A stretch of 64,000 nucleotides of DNA, taken from contig NZ_JAQFIL010000001.1 in the NCBI RefSeq assembly GCF_029504655.1, positions 7,102,001-7,166,000 on the forward strand, given 5' to 3'. The position numbers and the translations under genes were made by a program. Shown in pieces: positions 54,529 to 62,138 of the stretch. Source of the DNA: Catalinimonas alkaloidigena. GTDB taxonomy: Bacteria > Bacteroidota > Bacteroidia > Cytophagales > Cyclobacteriaceae. Positions within the stretch are counted from its first letter, which is position 1. The number at the start of each line of letters is the position of its first letter. A model generated the notes under the pieces. The model was not told where the DNA came from. It saw nothing but the letters and a program-made list of their open reading frames with translations, and made no database searches.

Positions 54529-55985
54529 AGTTTAACTGGAAGGTTATCATCAATATCCAGGGAGCTCTGCTGATGTTTATTGGGGGGTTTATGCTCCTTT
54601 GTCTTTTAGTCTCTTTTTTTTATGATCAATCTGCCTGGGAAGCCATTCTGGCCGCGGCAGGTGTTTCTTTTACCGTAGGCTTAATAACCTGGCTGGCTAC
54701 CAGAAAGCAGGAGAACAAAGAACTGCGAAGTAAGGACGGTTACCTGGTGGTGACCTTAAACTGGCTACTGGTGTCATTCTTCGGTTCCTTGCCCTATGTG
54801 TTTAGCGGTACGATCCCCTCCTATCCTGATGCGTTCTTTGAGTCAATTTCGGGTTTTACTACCACTGGAGCTACCATACTTACCGACATTGAAGCATTGC
54901 CCAAAGACATTTTGTTCTGGCGAAGTCTTACCCAATGGATAGGGGGTATGGGCATTATCGTGCTGGCAGTGGCCATTCTACCGATTTTAGGGATTGGAGG
55001 CATGCAACTCTTTGTAGCAGAGGCTCCGGGCGTAACGCCTGATAAGCTTAAGCCCCGTATCCGTGACACTGCAAAAAGGTTGTGGCTTCTTTATATCGGA
55101 TTAACTGCACTGGAAACGGTGCTGCTGATGTTTGGCGGCATGAATTTCTACGAATCTATCAACCACGGACTGACAACGATGGCTACCGGAGGCTTTTCTC
55201 CCAAGAATGCAAGTATTGCTTTCTACGAGTCTCCCTACATACAGTATGTGATTATAGTCTTTATGTTTCTGGCCGGTACCAGCTTTTCTCTGACGTATTT
55301 TGCTTTCAAAGGAGCTTTTAATAAAGTCTGGCAGAATGAGGAGTTTCGTTACTATCTTTTTTCAGTGCTGATCATCATTCTGGTGAGTACAGTAGCTATC
55401 TATGTGGTGAGTGATGCAGGCCTGGAGAAATCCTTTCGTGATGCAGCCTTTCAGGTCGTTTCGGTCATCAGTACTACCGGCTACATTACTGCCGACTATA
55501 CTTCCTGGGCTCCTCTGCTGACGGTGATTTTTTTCCTGCTCATGTTTATTGGCGCCTCAGCCGGGTCTACGGCCGGAGGCGTAAAAATTGTTAGGCACAT
55601 CGTTTTGCTCAAAAACAGTGTTTTGGAGATGAAAAGGCAGGTTCACCCCTCAGCCATTATTCCGGTACGTCTCAATGGCAATGCCATTACACAGGATATC
55701 ACCTTCAACGTACTGGCCTTTTTTATCATTTACATCACCATCTTCGCGGTAGGCTCAGTAGCCATAGCCCTGATAGGCGTAGATTTTATGACTGCGGTAG
55801 GTTCAGTAGCAACTTCCTTGGGCAATATAGGTCCCGGCCTGGGTACTGTGGGGCCGGTAGATAACTTTGCGCACCTACCGGGGGCTGCCAAATGGATTCT
55901 TTCTTTTCTCATGCTCCTGGGAAGGCTGGAGCTATTTACTGTATTGATCCTATTTACGCCTTACTTCTGGAACAGGAATGTGTAG
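54525..55985 (+). CDS. trkH: Trk potassium uptake channel subunit TrkH
   Basis: A 486-residue inner-membrane protein with about ten helices that forms the potassium pathway. Four M1-P-M2 repeats are seen through their selectivity loops: TTTGATIL, TMATGGFSP, STTGYITADY and SLGNIGPGLG. The intramembrane loop region GGVKIVRHIVLL is typical of TrkH/KtrB channels. It pairs with TrkA encoded immediately upstream with a 4-bp overlap. The gene ends 17 bp before a hairpin shared with the convergent M56 gene. Confidence 0.94.
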   Translation: MKFNWKVIINIQGALLMFIGGFMLLCLLVSFFYDQSAWEAILAAAGVSFTVGLITWLATRKQENKELRSKDGYLVVTLNWLLVSFFGSLPYVFSGTIPSYPDAFFESISGFTTTGATILTDIEALPKDILFWRSLTQWIGGMGIIVLAVAILPILGIGGMQLFVAEAPGVTPDKLKPRIRDTAKRLWLLYIGLTALETVLLMFGGMNFYESINHGLTTMATGGFSPKNASIAFYESPYIQYVIIVFMFLAGTSFSLTYFAFKGAFNKVWQNEEFRYYLFSVLIIILVSTVAIYVVSDAGLEKSFRDAAFQVVSVISTTGYITADYTSWAPLLTVIFFLLMFIGASAGSTAGGVKIVRHIVLLKNSVLEMKRQVHPSAIIPVRLNGNAITQDITFNVLAFFIIYITIFAVGSVAIALIGVDFMTAVGSVATSLGNIGPGLGTVGPVDNFAHLPGAAKWILSFLMLLGRLELFTVLILFTPYFWNRNV

Positions 55986-56002
55986 ATGGTGGCTCCATAA
56001 AA

Positions 56003-56026
56003 AAAGGACTCATCATTGAGTCCTTT
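56003..56026. terminator. Hairpin terminator between trkH and the M56 peptidase gene
   Basis: A perfect 10-bp stem AAAGGACTCA (56003-56012) with TGAGTCCTTT (56017-56026) and a 4-nt loop. On the minus strand it is followed by seven T residues, so it would end transcription of the M56 gene; in the plus direction the stem itself supplies only three T residues. It lies between two convergent genes. Confidence 0.75.
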
Positions 56027-56054
56027 AAGATCAACTACATTAATAGGTAAGCTT

Positions 56055-57773
56055 TTAATTCTCAGCAATGGATATCGCCATAGGTAGTCCCTGACGTATG
56101 GCATCGTACATGGATTGATATTCTTCACTGGCAGAACGATTCTGAGAAATTTCTGAAAATCTAATACCATACGTCTCCTGTGCCCGCTCATCATAAATCT
56201 GATAGAAAGCTTCTTTTAAGTGGTACAAGCTTACCAGATAATCTCTATAGCTATCATTGTCACTAAAGCGGGCACTGACTACATAATTGGTATTTTGCTG
56301 TGCTATTTGCTCTTTGGCAAATGCATATACTTTTTGCTGGTCAGCGGCAGCCTCATCCTCTTGCATCTGAATTTTCAGCATGCTGATATTATGCTCTTTC
56401 GCATATTCATCAGTGATTTTAGGAATACGATAGCCTACTTCTTCTTCGATCTCTGGAGCGGGAGGTAAAAAGATAGGAACCGCAATTTGTTCTCCATTGG
56501 AACTCTGCCCCAGATAGATGATTTTCAAACGATTCGCCTTCCTCAGTTCATTTTGCACTTTGCGTACCAGCCCCATTGACTGGTTCTGGTCAATCTGTGT
56601 GACTATCACATCATCTGGTGCAGATAAGCTTTTGGCCACTGAGATGATCTGCTCTACTGCTACCGGTTCCTCGTTGATTAACACTTTATTATCTGAAATG
56701 CGCAGCTTGAGCGTGTTTTCTCTACTCCAGTCAAACTGTCCTGCTGCGGAGGTGGGTAAAACGGGAACATCCATGTTATTTCCGGCTAAGGAAGCAGAGT
56801 TTGAAGATTCGGTTAAAACCTGATCGTCCATGCTGGTATTACACTGCATCATCACCAAACTAAAAATAATGCTGGCGGATAGTACCATTGCCACTTTGGC
56901 TTTACCGGCCCATCCTGATTTTTCTATAGTCATCATGCTTATTCTTTTTTTAACGAATGATAAATTAAAGTTATGTATCAACCCGTGAGAGTTGACGCTG
57001 ATCAATTGTCTCAAAAGCAAGGTCTGATACGTAACTAGGGAGTAACCCTGATCAATCGTTTTTTTATCTGCTATATATTCATGTGTTCCCTTCAGAGATT
57101 TTATGAGCTGCCATATTACAGGATTGAACCATAACAAGGCGGCTGCCAGTTGAACAATGAGTAAATCCAAAGAATGTCTTTGCTGTATATGCGTTTTTTC
57201 ATGCGCCAGTACCTGGTCAAAATCTTTACTATCAAGCATAGCCTGATGAACAAAAACTGAATTCAGGAAGGAAAAAGGTGCGATCTGATGAGTCACTTGA
57301 ACCACTGTCAGGCCATCCACTGTCTCTTTCTGACTGGAATTCTTAAGTCTCAAAATCCAGCAATATGACCATATCAGCCTTAAAATAACCGCAGCAAAGC
57401 CAACACCATACACGATATAAGTTATGTTTAGGAACAATGTCTGCTTATCCTGAATTGTATTGGCTGGATTGCTGTATGTTTTCTCCCGAATAGAAGCGTT
57501 GCCCAGACTTTCATGTGTCCAGATATCAAAAGCATCATGGTAAGCTATTCGTACATCCCGCAGTTTAGCAATGGGATTGTCAACAACACTAGCTGATGCA
57601 GTTAGCAGATCAAAACTCAATAATGGAATTAAGAAGGAAAAAACTACTATAGCTAACAGAAAGAAGCGGTTGAGACTAAAAAAGGTCTCCTTCCTAAGCA
57701 ATAGCCAATACAAGGCATAAAGAAGCAGCAGTACGCCACTGGCTTCCAGCAGGTATATAAATAGGCTACTCAT
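56055..57773 (-). CDS. BlaR1/MecR1-type M56 membrane metallopeptidase
   Basis: A 572-residue protein. Four hydrophobic segments (about 3-22, 35-55, 105-128 and 285-305) surround a zinc peptidase region with LAHEKTHIQQRHSLD (HExxH near 195) and GTHEYIADK with the downstream Glu. After the last helix the periplasmic part (about 310-572) has no penicillin-binding motif; it ends in a region with LKEAFYQIYDERAQETYG. The protein resembles the sensor-protease of BlaR1-type pairs, which cleaves or triggers loss of the BlaI-like repressor. The signal is unlikely to be a beta-lactam. It overlaps the repressor gene by 8 bp. Confidence 0.88.
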   Translation of the reverse strand: MSSLFIYLLEASGVLLLLYALYWLLLRKETFFSLNRFFLLAIVVFSFLIPLLSFDLLTASASVVDNPIAKLRDVRIAYHDAFDIWTHESLGNASIREKTYSNPANTIQDKQTLFLNITYIVYGVGFAAVILRLIWSYCWILRLKNSSQKETVDGLTVVQVTHQIAPFSFLNSVFVHQAMLDSKDFDQVLAHEKTHIQQRHSLDLLIVQLAAALLWFNPVIWQLIKSLKGTHEYIADKKTIDQGYSLVTYQTLLLRQLISVNSHGLIHNFNLSFVKKRISMMTIEKSGWAGKAKVAMVLSASIIFSLVMMQCNTSMDDQVLTESSNSASLAGNNMDVPVLPTSAAGQFDWSRENTLKLRISDNKVLINEEPVAVEQIISVAKSLSAPDDVIVTQIDQNQSMGLVRKVQNELRKANRLKIIYLGQSSNGEQIAVPIFLPPAPEIEEEVGYRIPKITDEYAKEHNISMLKIQMQEDEAAADQQKVYAFAKEQIAQQNTNYVVSARFSDNDSYRDYLVSLYHLKEAFYQIYDERAQETYGIRFSEISQNRSASEEYQSMYDAIRQGLPMAISIAEN

Positions 57774-58140
57774 TTTTCTGTGACTTAAGCTTTTCCAGCA
57801 TCTTCATTACTTCATCCAGTTCTTTTTCATCCAGCTTTTTGCTTTCCGAAAAAAAGTTAACCACCTGTTTCAGCGAGTTATTGTAATAATCTGAAACTAA
57901 TCGGGATAACTGCCCTTTGCGGTACTCCTCCTTAGAGATCAGTGGATAATATTGATGAGAATTACCGTATACATGATAGTCTACAATATTCTTCTGCACC
58001 AGTACCCTTACGATGGTAGAGATTGAGTTATAAGGAGGTTTAGGGTCGGGATATTGTTCTTGTATATCCTTGATAAATCCTTGTTCAATATCCCAGAGAA
58101 TCTTCATGATTTTCTCCTCTGCCTTAGTCAGTTCAGTCAT
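57766..58140 (-). CDS. BlaI/MecI-family transcriptional repressor
   Basis: A 124-residue winged-helix protein. The N-terminal TELTKAEEKIMKILWDIEQG and the recognition region NSISTIVRVLVQKNIVDYH are typical of BlaI/MecI; the C-terminal helices (LSRLVSDYYNNSLKQVVNFF) form the dimer part. The ATG at 58140 is used; a GTG lies directly before it. It overlaps the M56 gene by 8 bp, forming the classic repressor/sensor-protease pair. Two identical 16-bp palindromes 40-95 bp upstream are likely its binding sites, so the pair is probably autoregulated. Confidence 0.92.
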   Translation of the reverse strand: MTELTKAEEKIMKILWDIEQGFIKDIQEQYPDPKPPYNSISTIVRVLVQKNIVDYHVYGNSHQYYPLISKEEYRKGQLSRLVSDYYNNSLKQVVNFFSESKKLDEKELDEVMKMLEKLKSQKNE

Positions 58141-58178
58141 CACTTATTGAGTTTATTGATCAGCTAAAACAAGGATAC

Positions 58179-58234
58179 AACTTAATATTAAGTTAGTCAA
58201 CTTATTTTTAAATTATTTAACTTAATATTAAGTT
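58179..58234. promoter_or_regulatory. Two identical palindromic operators upstream of blaI
   Basis: AACTTAATATTAAGTT, a perfect 16-bp palindrome, occurs at 58179-58194 and again at 58219-58234. The centres are exactly 40 bp apart, close to four helical turns, so both would face the same side of DNA. They lie 39 bp or more upstream of the repressor start at 58140. BlaI-type repressors bind palindromes as dimers, so these are probable operators of the repressor/M56 pair. Confidence 0.65.
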
Positions 58235-58288
58235 TAACAAAAGTTTTAAAGAAGTTTAATATAATTCAGGATATAGCATGCCAACTCC

Positions 58289-58627
58289 CTACCCCACCCT
58301 CACATTGGCAGCAGGACATTTGAAGTTTTCAGTAGATCCCCGGCTGCTGGGGGCTAGGGCAAGAGTCTGCCTGGAAATACAGGCACAATAATCAAAGAGT
58401 TGCCGGCATTGCTTTGCGACTTCTTCAAAACCAGTAGCGACAATCAAGCCTTTTATCTCAAGCTCTTTGGCACTAATGAGCTGGCGTACCATGAATTGTT
58501 CATCGTCCGGATTGGCTCTCAGGTCTCTGGTAGATCCGGGCTTATATGTTTTATTGCCTGAATCTTTCTGAAATGTGATTAGCGACTTTACCGGCATCAA
58601 CCAGAAAAATAGGATCAAATGAATCAA
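58289..58627 (-). pseudogene. Remnant of a DUF1593 nucleoside-hydrolase-like gene
   Basis: A 112-codon frame whose middle (RDLRANPDDEQFMVRQLISA, then KELEIKGLIVATG) clearly matches the N-terminal metal-binding motif region of the DUF1593 genes just upstream (TDIGGTDPDDFQSMIHLLMY and [19 protein letters not shown]). It has no signal peptide, the first Asp motif is damaged (DLRANPDDE), and it stops after about 60 related residues; the rest of the family length is missing. Its start would be a TTG. In another frame, minus strand around 58549-58630, a short stretch FDPIFLVDAGKVANHISERF ends in a stop and may be part of another broken gene. A decayed third copy or a 3' remnant is the best explanation. 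Confidence 0.6.
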
Positions 58628-58850
58628 TGAACTGTTTGCTTTCGTACTACTAATGACTTTTAGGGTAGTGTGGCGTCACAAACTTTGTTTTACCGCACTA
58701 GCGTCAAGTAACCATCAACTGTAGCATGCTAATGATCTGCCACTTCATAGGTCCTTTTCTTGGTAAAATGTCTGAACGCCAGCTGTCCTGCAAAATTCTG
58801 TAAAGGATAAGCTGACCCTTATAAGAGAAATTGAGAATTGAATACTAATT
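58628..58850. other. Intergenic region without recognisable genes
   Basis: 223 bp between the DUF1593 remnant and the intact DUF1593 gene. No open frame, RNA gene or clear stem-loop is seen; a short imperfect dyad around GTGGCGTCACAAAC occurs near 58669-58682. It may hold further decayed sequence of the remnant. Confidence 0.3.
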
Positions 58851-60149
58851 TTAGATATCAGATTTAAGCCATTTCCATCTTTTTGCCCAGTCTAACAGAT
58901 ACGCTTCACGATACCTGGCTATAGTTTTTGCTCCTTGCTGATCTTCAATGAACAGATTTGGTTCTTGTCTGTCGCTGTACCAATGGTCTCCCAGATGATA
59001 ATCATCCTGATCGGGTGTGCCTGGCCAGGGATTGATACTTACATACTGCCCATGCTGGCTATCTAGTTCAGGAATATTACTTGCTATTAGGTAGGTGCCC
59101 TTTTCTGGTCTTTTCGGCGAGTAGCGTATCCCGTAGATGCCATTGCCAAGATAATATCCCGGCCAAACCTGATCCCATATTTCCATCATGAAACAAACTG
59201 AGTCTTGAGGTATATTTTTTTCGGGTCCCTTAAATCTCCATTCCAATACTGCATAAGCTGCTACAGTATCCTCTGTGCTGCTATTACCCTCAAACACAGC
59301 GCGTGAGCTATGCTCAATGCGCGTGAAACTTCCACCCCAGCTTTCAGTTGTAGGATCATCAGGATTGCCATGCATCAGGTAAGCAAGTGAGGGGGTATCA
59401 CCCATCTTAATCCTTCCATCATAATAACTTTTAAATGCTTTGCCCATAGCGCCCCGCCCCTGTATATAATTGTCGTAATACGCTTCTCCACTGATATTCT
59501 GGGGAGAGGCTTCGTCCATGAACCATCCTCGGTAAGTAGCGTTAGCCTCTATCATCCAGAGATCGGGATGATGCTCAGCAATATATGCGTAGGCATTGAC
59601 GCTCCATTTTTTGTTAGGCCCTCCTATCCAGTATACCCTGATGTTTTCTTTGATATCCGGGGCATCATGCAGAGCCTGAGCTATATCTTCCAGCCCACCC
59701 CAGACCAAAACCCAAAGCGGATGGTCGCTTGACTTCCGTGCGCTTTTTATCATCCATTCGGAGCCTTCAGTAGCGGTAGCATAACCTTTATATGGGGCTG
59801 AGTGTATTGCTCCCTGCTTACAGACAGCGCTTAATGCATCCGGTTCAGGAAAACTGGCTGAATGTGCCTTCAACTGGCCAAAGTCTTTTTTGTAGAGGTC
59901 AATCATATCCAGTATATCCTTTTTGCGTCCCTTCCCAAAAGGCGAAGATACCAAGCCCTCTATCTGGAAAAGATCCGCATACATGAGCAGGTGGATCATA
60001 GATTGAAAATCATCAGGATCGGTTCCTCCTATGTCAGTACTAATCAATACTCTTGGTTTAGACTCATCTTGCGCAGTACTATAATATGGAATCAAGAGTG
60101 TACTGATAAAACAGACACAACTCAGCAATTTTACATATTTAATAGACAT
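58851..60149 (-). CDS. Secreted DUF1593 nucleoside-hydrolase-like protein
   Basis: A 432-residue protein with a signal peptide ending near residue 26 (IPYYSTAQ). The N-terminal domain has VLISTDIGGTDPDDFQSMIH, the Asp-rich calcium-binding motif shared with inosine-uridine nucleoside hydrolases, and VLVWGGLEDIAQALHDAP. The middle has the DUF1593-typical SLAYLMHGNPDDPTTESWGG and the C-terminal part ends RYREAYLLDWAKRWKWL. The family (Sde182-like) is associated with polysaccharide degradation loci, but no reaction is proven. It begins 33 bp after the related gene at 60183-61622 and is probably in the same transcript. Confidence 0.85.
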   Translation of the reverse strand: MSIKYVKLLSCVCFISTLLIPYYSTAQDESKPRVLISTDIGGTDPDDFQSMIHLLMYADLFQIEGLVSSPFGKGRKKDILDMIDLYKKDFGQLKAHSASFPEPDALSAVCKQGAIHSAPYKGYATATEGSEWMIKSARKSSDHPLWVLVWGGLEDIAQALHDAPDIKENIRVYWIGGPNKKWSVNAYAYIAEHHPDLWMIEANATYRGWFMDEASPQNISGEAYYDNYIQGRGAMGKAFKSYYDGRIKMGDTPSLAYLMHGNPDDPTTESWGGSFTRIEHSSRAVFEGNSSTEDTVAAYAVLEWRFKGPEKNIPQDSVCFMMEIWDQVWPGYYLGNGIYGIRYSPKRPEKGTYLIASNIPELDSQHGQYVSINPWPGTPDQDDYHLGDHWYSDRQEPNLFIEDQQGAKTIARYREAYLLDWAKRWKWLKSDI

Positions 60150-60182
60150 TTTTTTTCAGGTTGTTCTTTTAAGTTCTCAGGC

Positions 60183-61622
60183 TTATTTATCTTCTGTAAC
60201 ATTAATAATCACTCTTTTGTAACGGGTGAGTGCCGGCTCTCCATCATCAGTAACGGCCAGAATAATATGCATTGTACCCAGCCTTGAGCTTTTAGGAATG
60301 ACAAAAGATGCATCTTTCTTATCTGAATTCTCTATTTTCAGAGTGGGGGCCGTTCTGCCTGAAGATATTGCAAAAGTTCCAGGCTCATCGTAGTAGAACC
60401 ATTTGAACGAGAGGGAATCTCCATCAGGATCGGTAGAACCTACAGCGCTTAAATCAACCTGATCGCCAACTTTTGCTGTCATTTGCTGCTCATGATTGAG
60501 CTTAGGTACTGGAGGATGGTTGGCTTCTTCATAAGATTTAATTGTCCAATCCATTCTGGCAGCAAAATCATTCTGATACGCTTCTCTCCATCGCCAGATA
60601 GTAGCTTTGTTATTAGTATGCCAACTACTGTCAGCGCCAAACACTTCATCTTGTGCATTATTCCAAAGAGGGCGTGTTTCAGCTTCAAGGAACCACTTTT
60701 CTGTGCGGGGCTGGTAAAACTCATAACGTCCTCCCCAGCTTCCCCAATCCGGATGCTCTGGGTCTCCCAGTCCGTTGTTGATGAGATACATAAAACTGGG
60801 TGAATCACCTTCCATCAAATACTCTACCTCCGGATATTCTGAACCCAATGGCCCCTTGCTCCGGATATGTTCATCCAGCCATGGATTGGAAACTATTTCA
60901 AAATTTCCACCGGCAAATCTCCCATGAAAACGATCACCACTAATACCCGTCCAGGTGGCATGGTGATAGCCTCCTAAGGAGTGGAAGCCGGGGCTGGCGA
61001 TATAGAAAAGCTCAGGGAAATTTTTTCTTATCCAGGGCCCGCTATCATCCTGATCAGAGATCGTATACACTCTGATTTTAGATACAAATTTTTCTAATGC
61101 TTTCGGAGAGCGTGTCTCTCGCACTTTCCATAAGGCCTGGGCAAGACAATTCGGCCCGCCCCATATCTGTACCCAGACCGGGCGCGTATCCTCCTGGTCT
61201 ACTGCTTGTATAATTAAGTCAGAGCCAGGTGAATCCATTCCTTTGCCCACGGCATTCATTCCATAATCAGCACGTCCTTCTCTGACAATTGACATTAAAT
61301 AGTCAGCAGGAGGATACCCTTGCTCATGTTTTTCAAGATTATCTCTTACTTTACCATAAGCTTCCAGAATTTCGTGAATTCGCCAGGTGGCTATTTCGTT
61401 TTGCTGATGTACTGAGGTGGTTGCAATCAAGCCTTCCGCCTCCCATTGGTTGGCATAAGTAAGAAACCTAACCAAAGACATGGCATCATCAGGTTCATTC
61501 TCAATGTCAGTGAGCACAATCACTCTTGGCTTCTCAGATGCCGGCTGTGCTAATAGTTTGACACACCCGAGAAGCAATATTATCGTCAGACATAGTTTTA
61601 GGTAGGTTGTATTTTTCATCAT
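60183..61622 (-). CDS. Secreted DUF1593 nucleoside-hydrolase-like protein with C-terminal Ig-like domain
   Basis: A 479-residue paralog of the downstream gene. From the ATG at 61622 the N-terminus [20 protein letters not shown] has signal character; a lipobox is possible (LLLGC). Features are [37 protein letters not shown] and [20 protein letters not shown] with the following [10 protein letters not shown]. Unlike its neighbour it carries a C-terminal beta-sandwich (about 375-475) with [20 protein letters not shown], the pattern of cadherin/PKD-like domains that usually mediate carbohydrate or protein contact. Function likely on extracellular sugar or nucleoside substrates, unproven. Confidence 0.85.
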   Translation of the reverse strand: MMKNTTYLKLCLTIILLLGCVKLLAQPASEKPRVIVLTDIENEPDDAMSLVRFLTYANQWEAEGLIATTSVHQQNEIATWRIHEILEAYGKVRDNLEKHEQGYPPADYLMSIVREGRADYGMNAVGKGMDSPGSDLIIQAVDQEDTRPVWVQIWGGPNCLAQALWKVRETRSPKALEKFVSKIRVYTISDQDDSGPWIRKNFPELFYIASPGFHSLGGYHHATWTGISGDRFHGRFAGGNFEIVSNPWLDEHIRSKGPLGSEYPEVEYLMEGDSPSFMYLINNGLGDPEHPDWGSWGGRYEFYQPRTEKWFLEAETRPLWNNAQDEVFGADSSWHTNNKATIWRWREAYQNDFAARMDWTIKSYEEANHPPVPKLNHEQQMTAKVGDQVDLSAVGSTDPDGDSLSFKWFYYDEPGTFAISSGRTAPTLKIENSDKKDASFVIPKSSRLGTMHIILAVTDDGEPALTRYKRVIINVTEDK

Positions 61623-61655
61623 GTCATAAATGTGAATCAAGAGTAAAAAGAGCAA

Positions 61656-62138
61656 ATAAAGAGAGAAGTCTGTTTATCCAATATGGACATAAAAGATAAA
61701 TTGAGACACTTCTACAGCTATGTTTGCCAACATTATGATACAAAACTTTGGCTGCATTGCCAACGCATGAATAGTAATAGAAAACAAATTTTCACTGTCC
61801 AAGAACTCATTACATTGATTTGTTCAGAAGATTATAGTTGTATCCTCAGTGGCTATATGCATTGTCGTGTTTTATTATTGATACACATTCCCAGAATACG
61901 ATTATAGGTTTGCCGCTACTGCCTGCTGTCATCCTCCCTCTATCTACCCTGAGGGGCAGGAATTTTGGTGCTCAGCTTTTTCTCATCGCCACTAATGCAT
62001 ATCTTGAGCAAAGACGACGCTGATTCAGAAAGATCCTTGTGCTACTGGTCAGAGACCGCAAGCTGATACAATAACTCAAATAATACCAAATTTTTTCACT
62101 GCGAAAGAGCAATGAAATATATAACAACCTAAACACCA
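61656..62138. other. Intergenic region between DUF1593 and malate-synthase-like genes
   Basis: 483 bp between divergent genes. The short open frames here (for example 61683-61907 on the plus strand) lack family resemblance, and their composition does not look coding. No tRNA fold, terminator or clear TAnnTTTG box was found. It presumably carries promoters for both flanking genes. Confidence 0.4.

Noticed and set aside
61683..62023. Small plus-strand frames in the intergenic region before the malate-synthase-like gene
   Set aside because: No start context, no similarity to a known family, composition unlike neighbouring genes.
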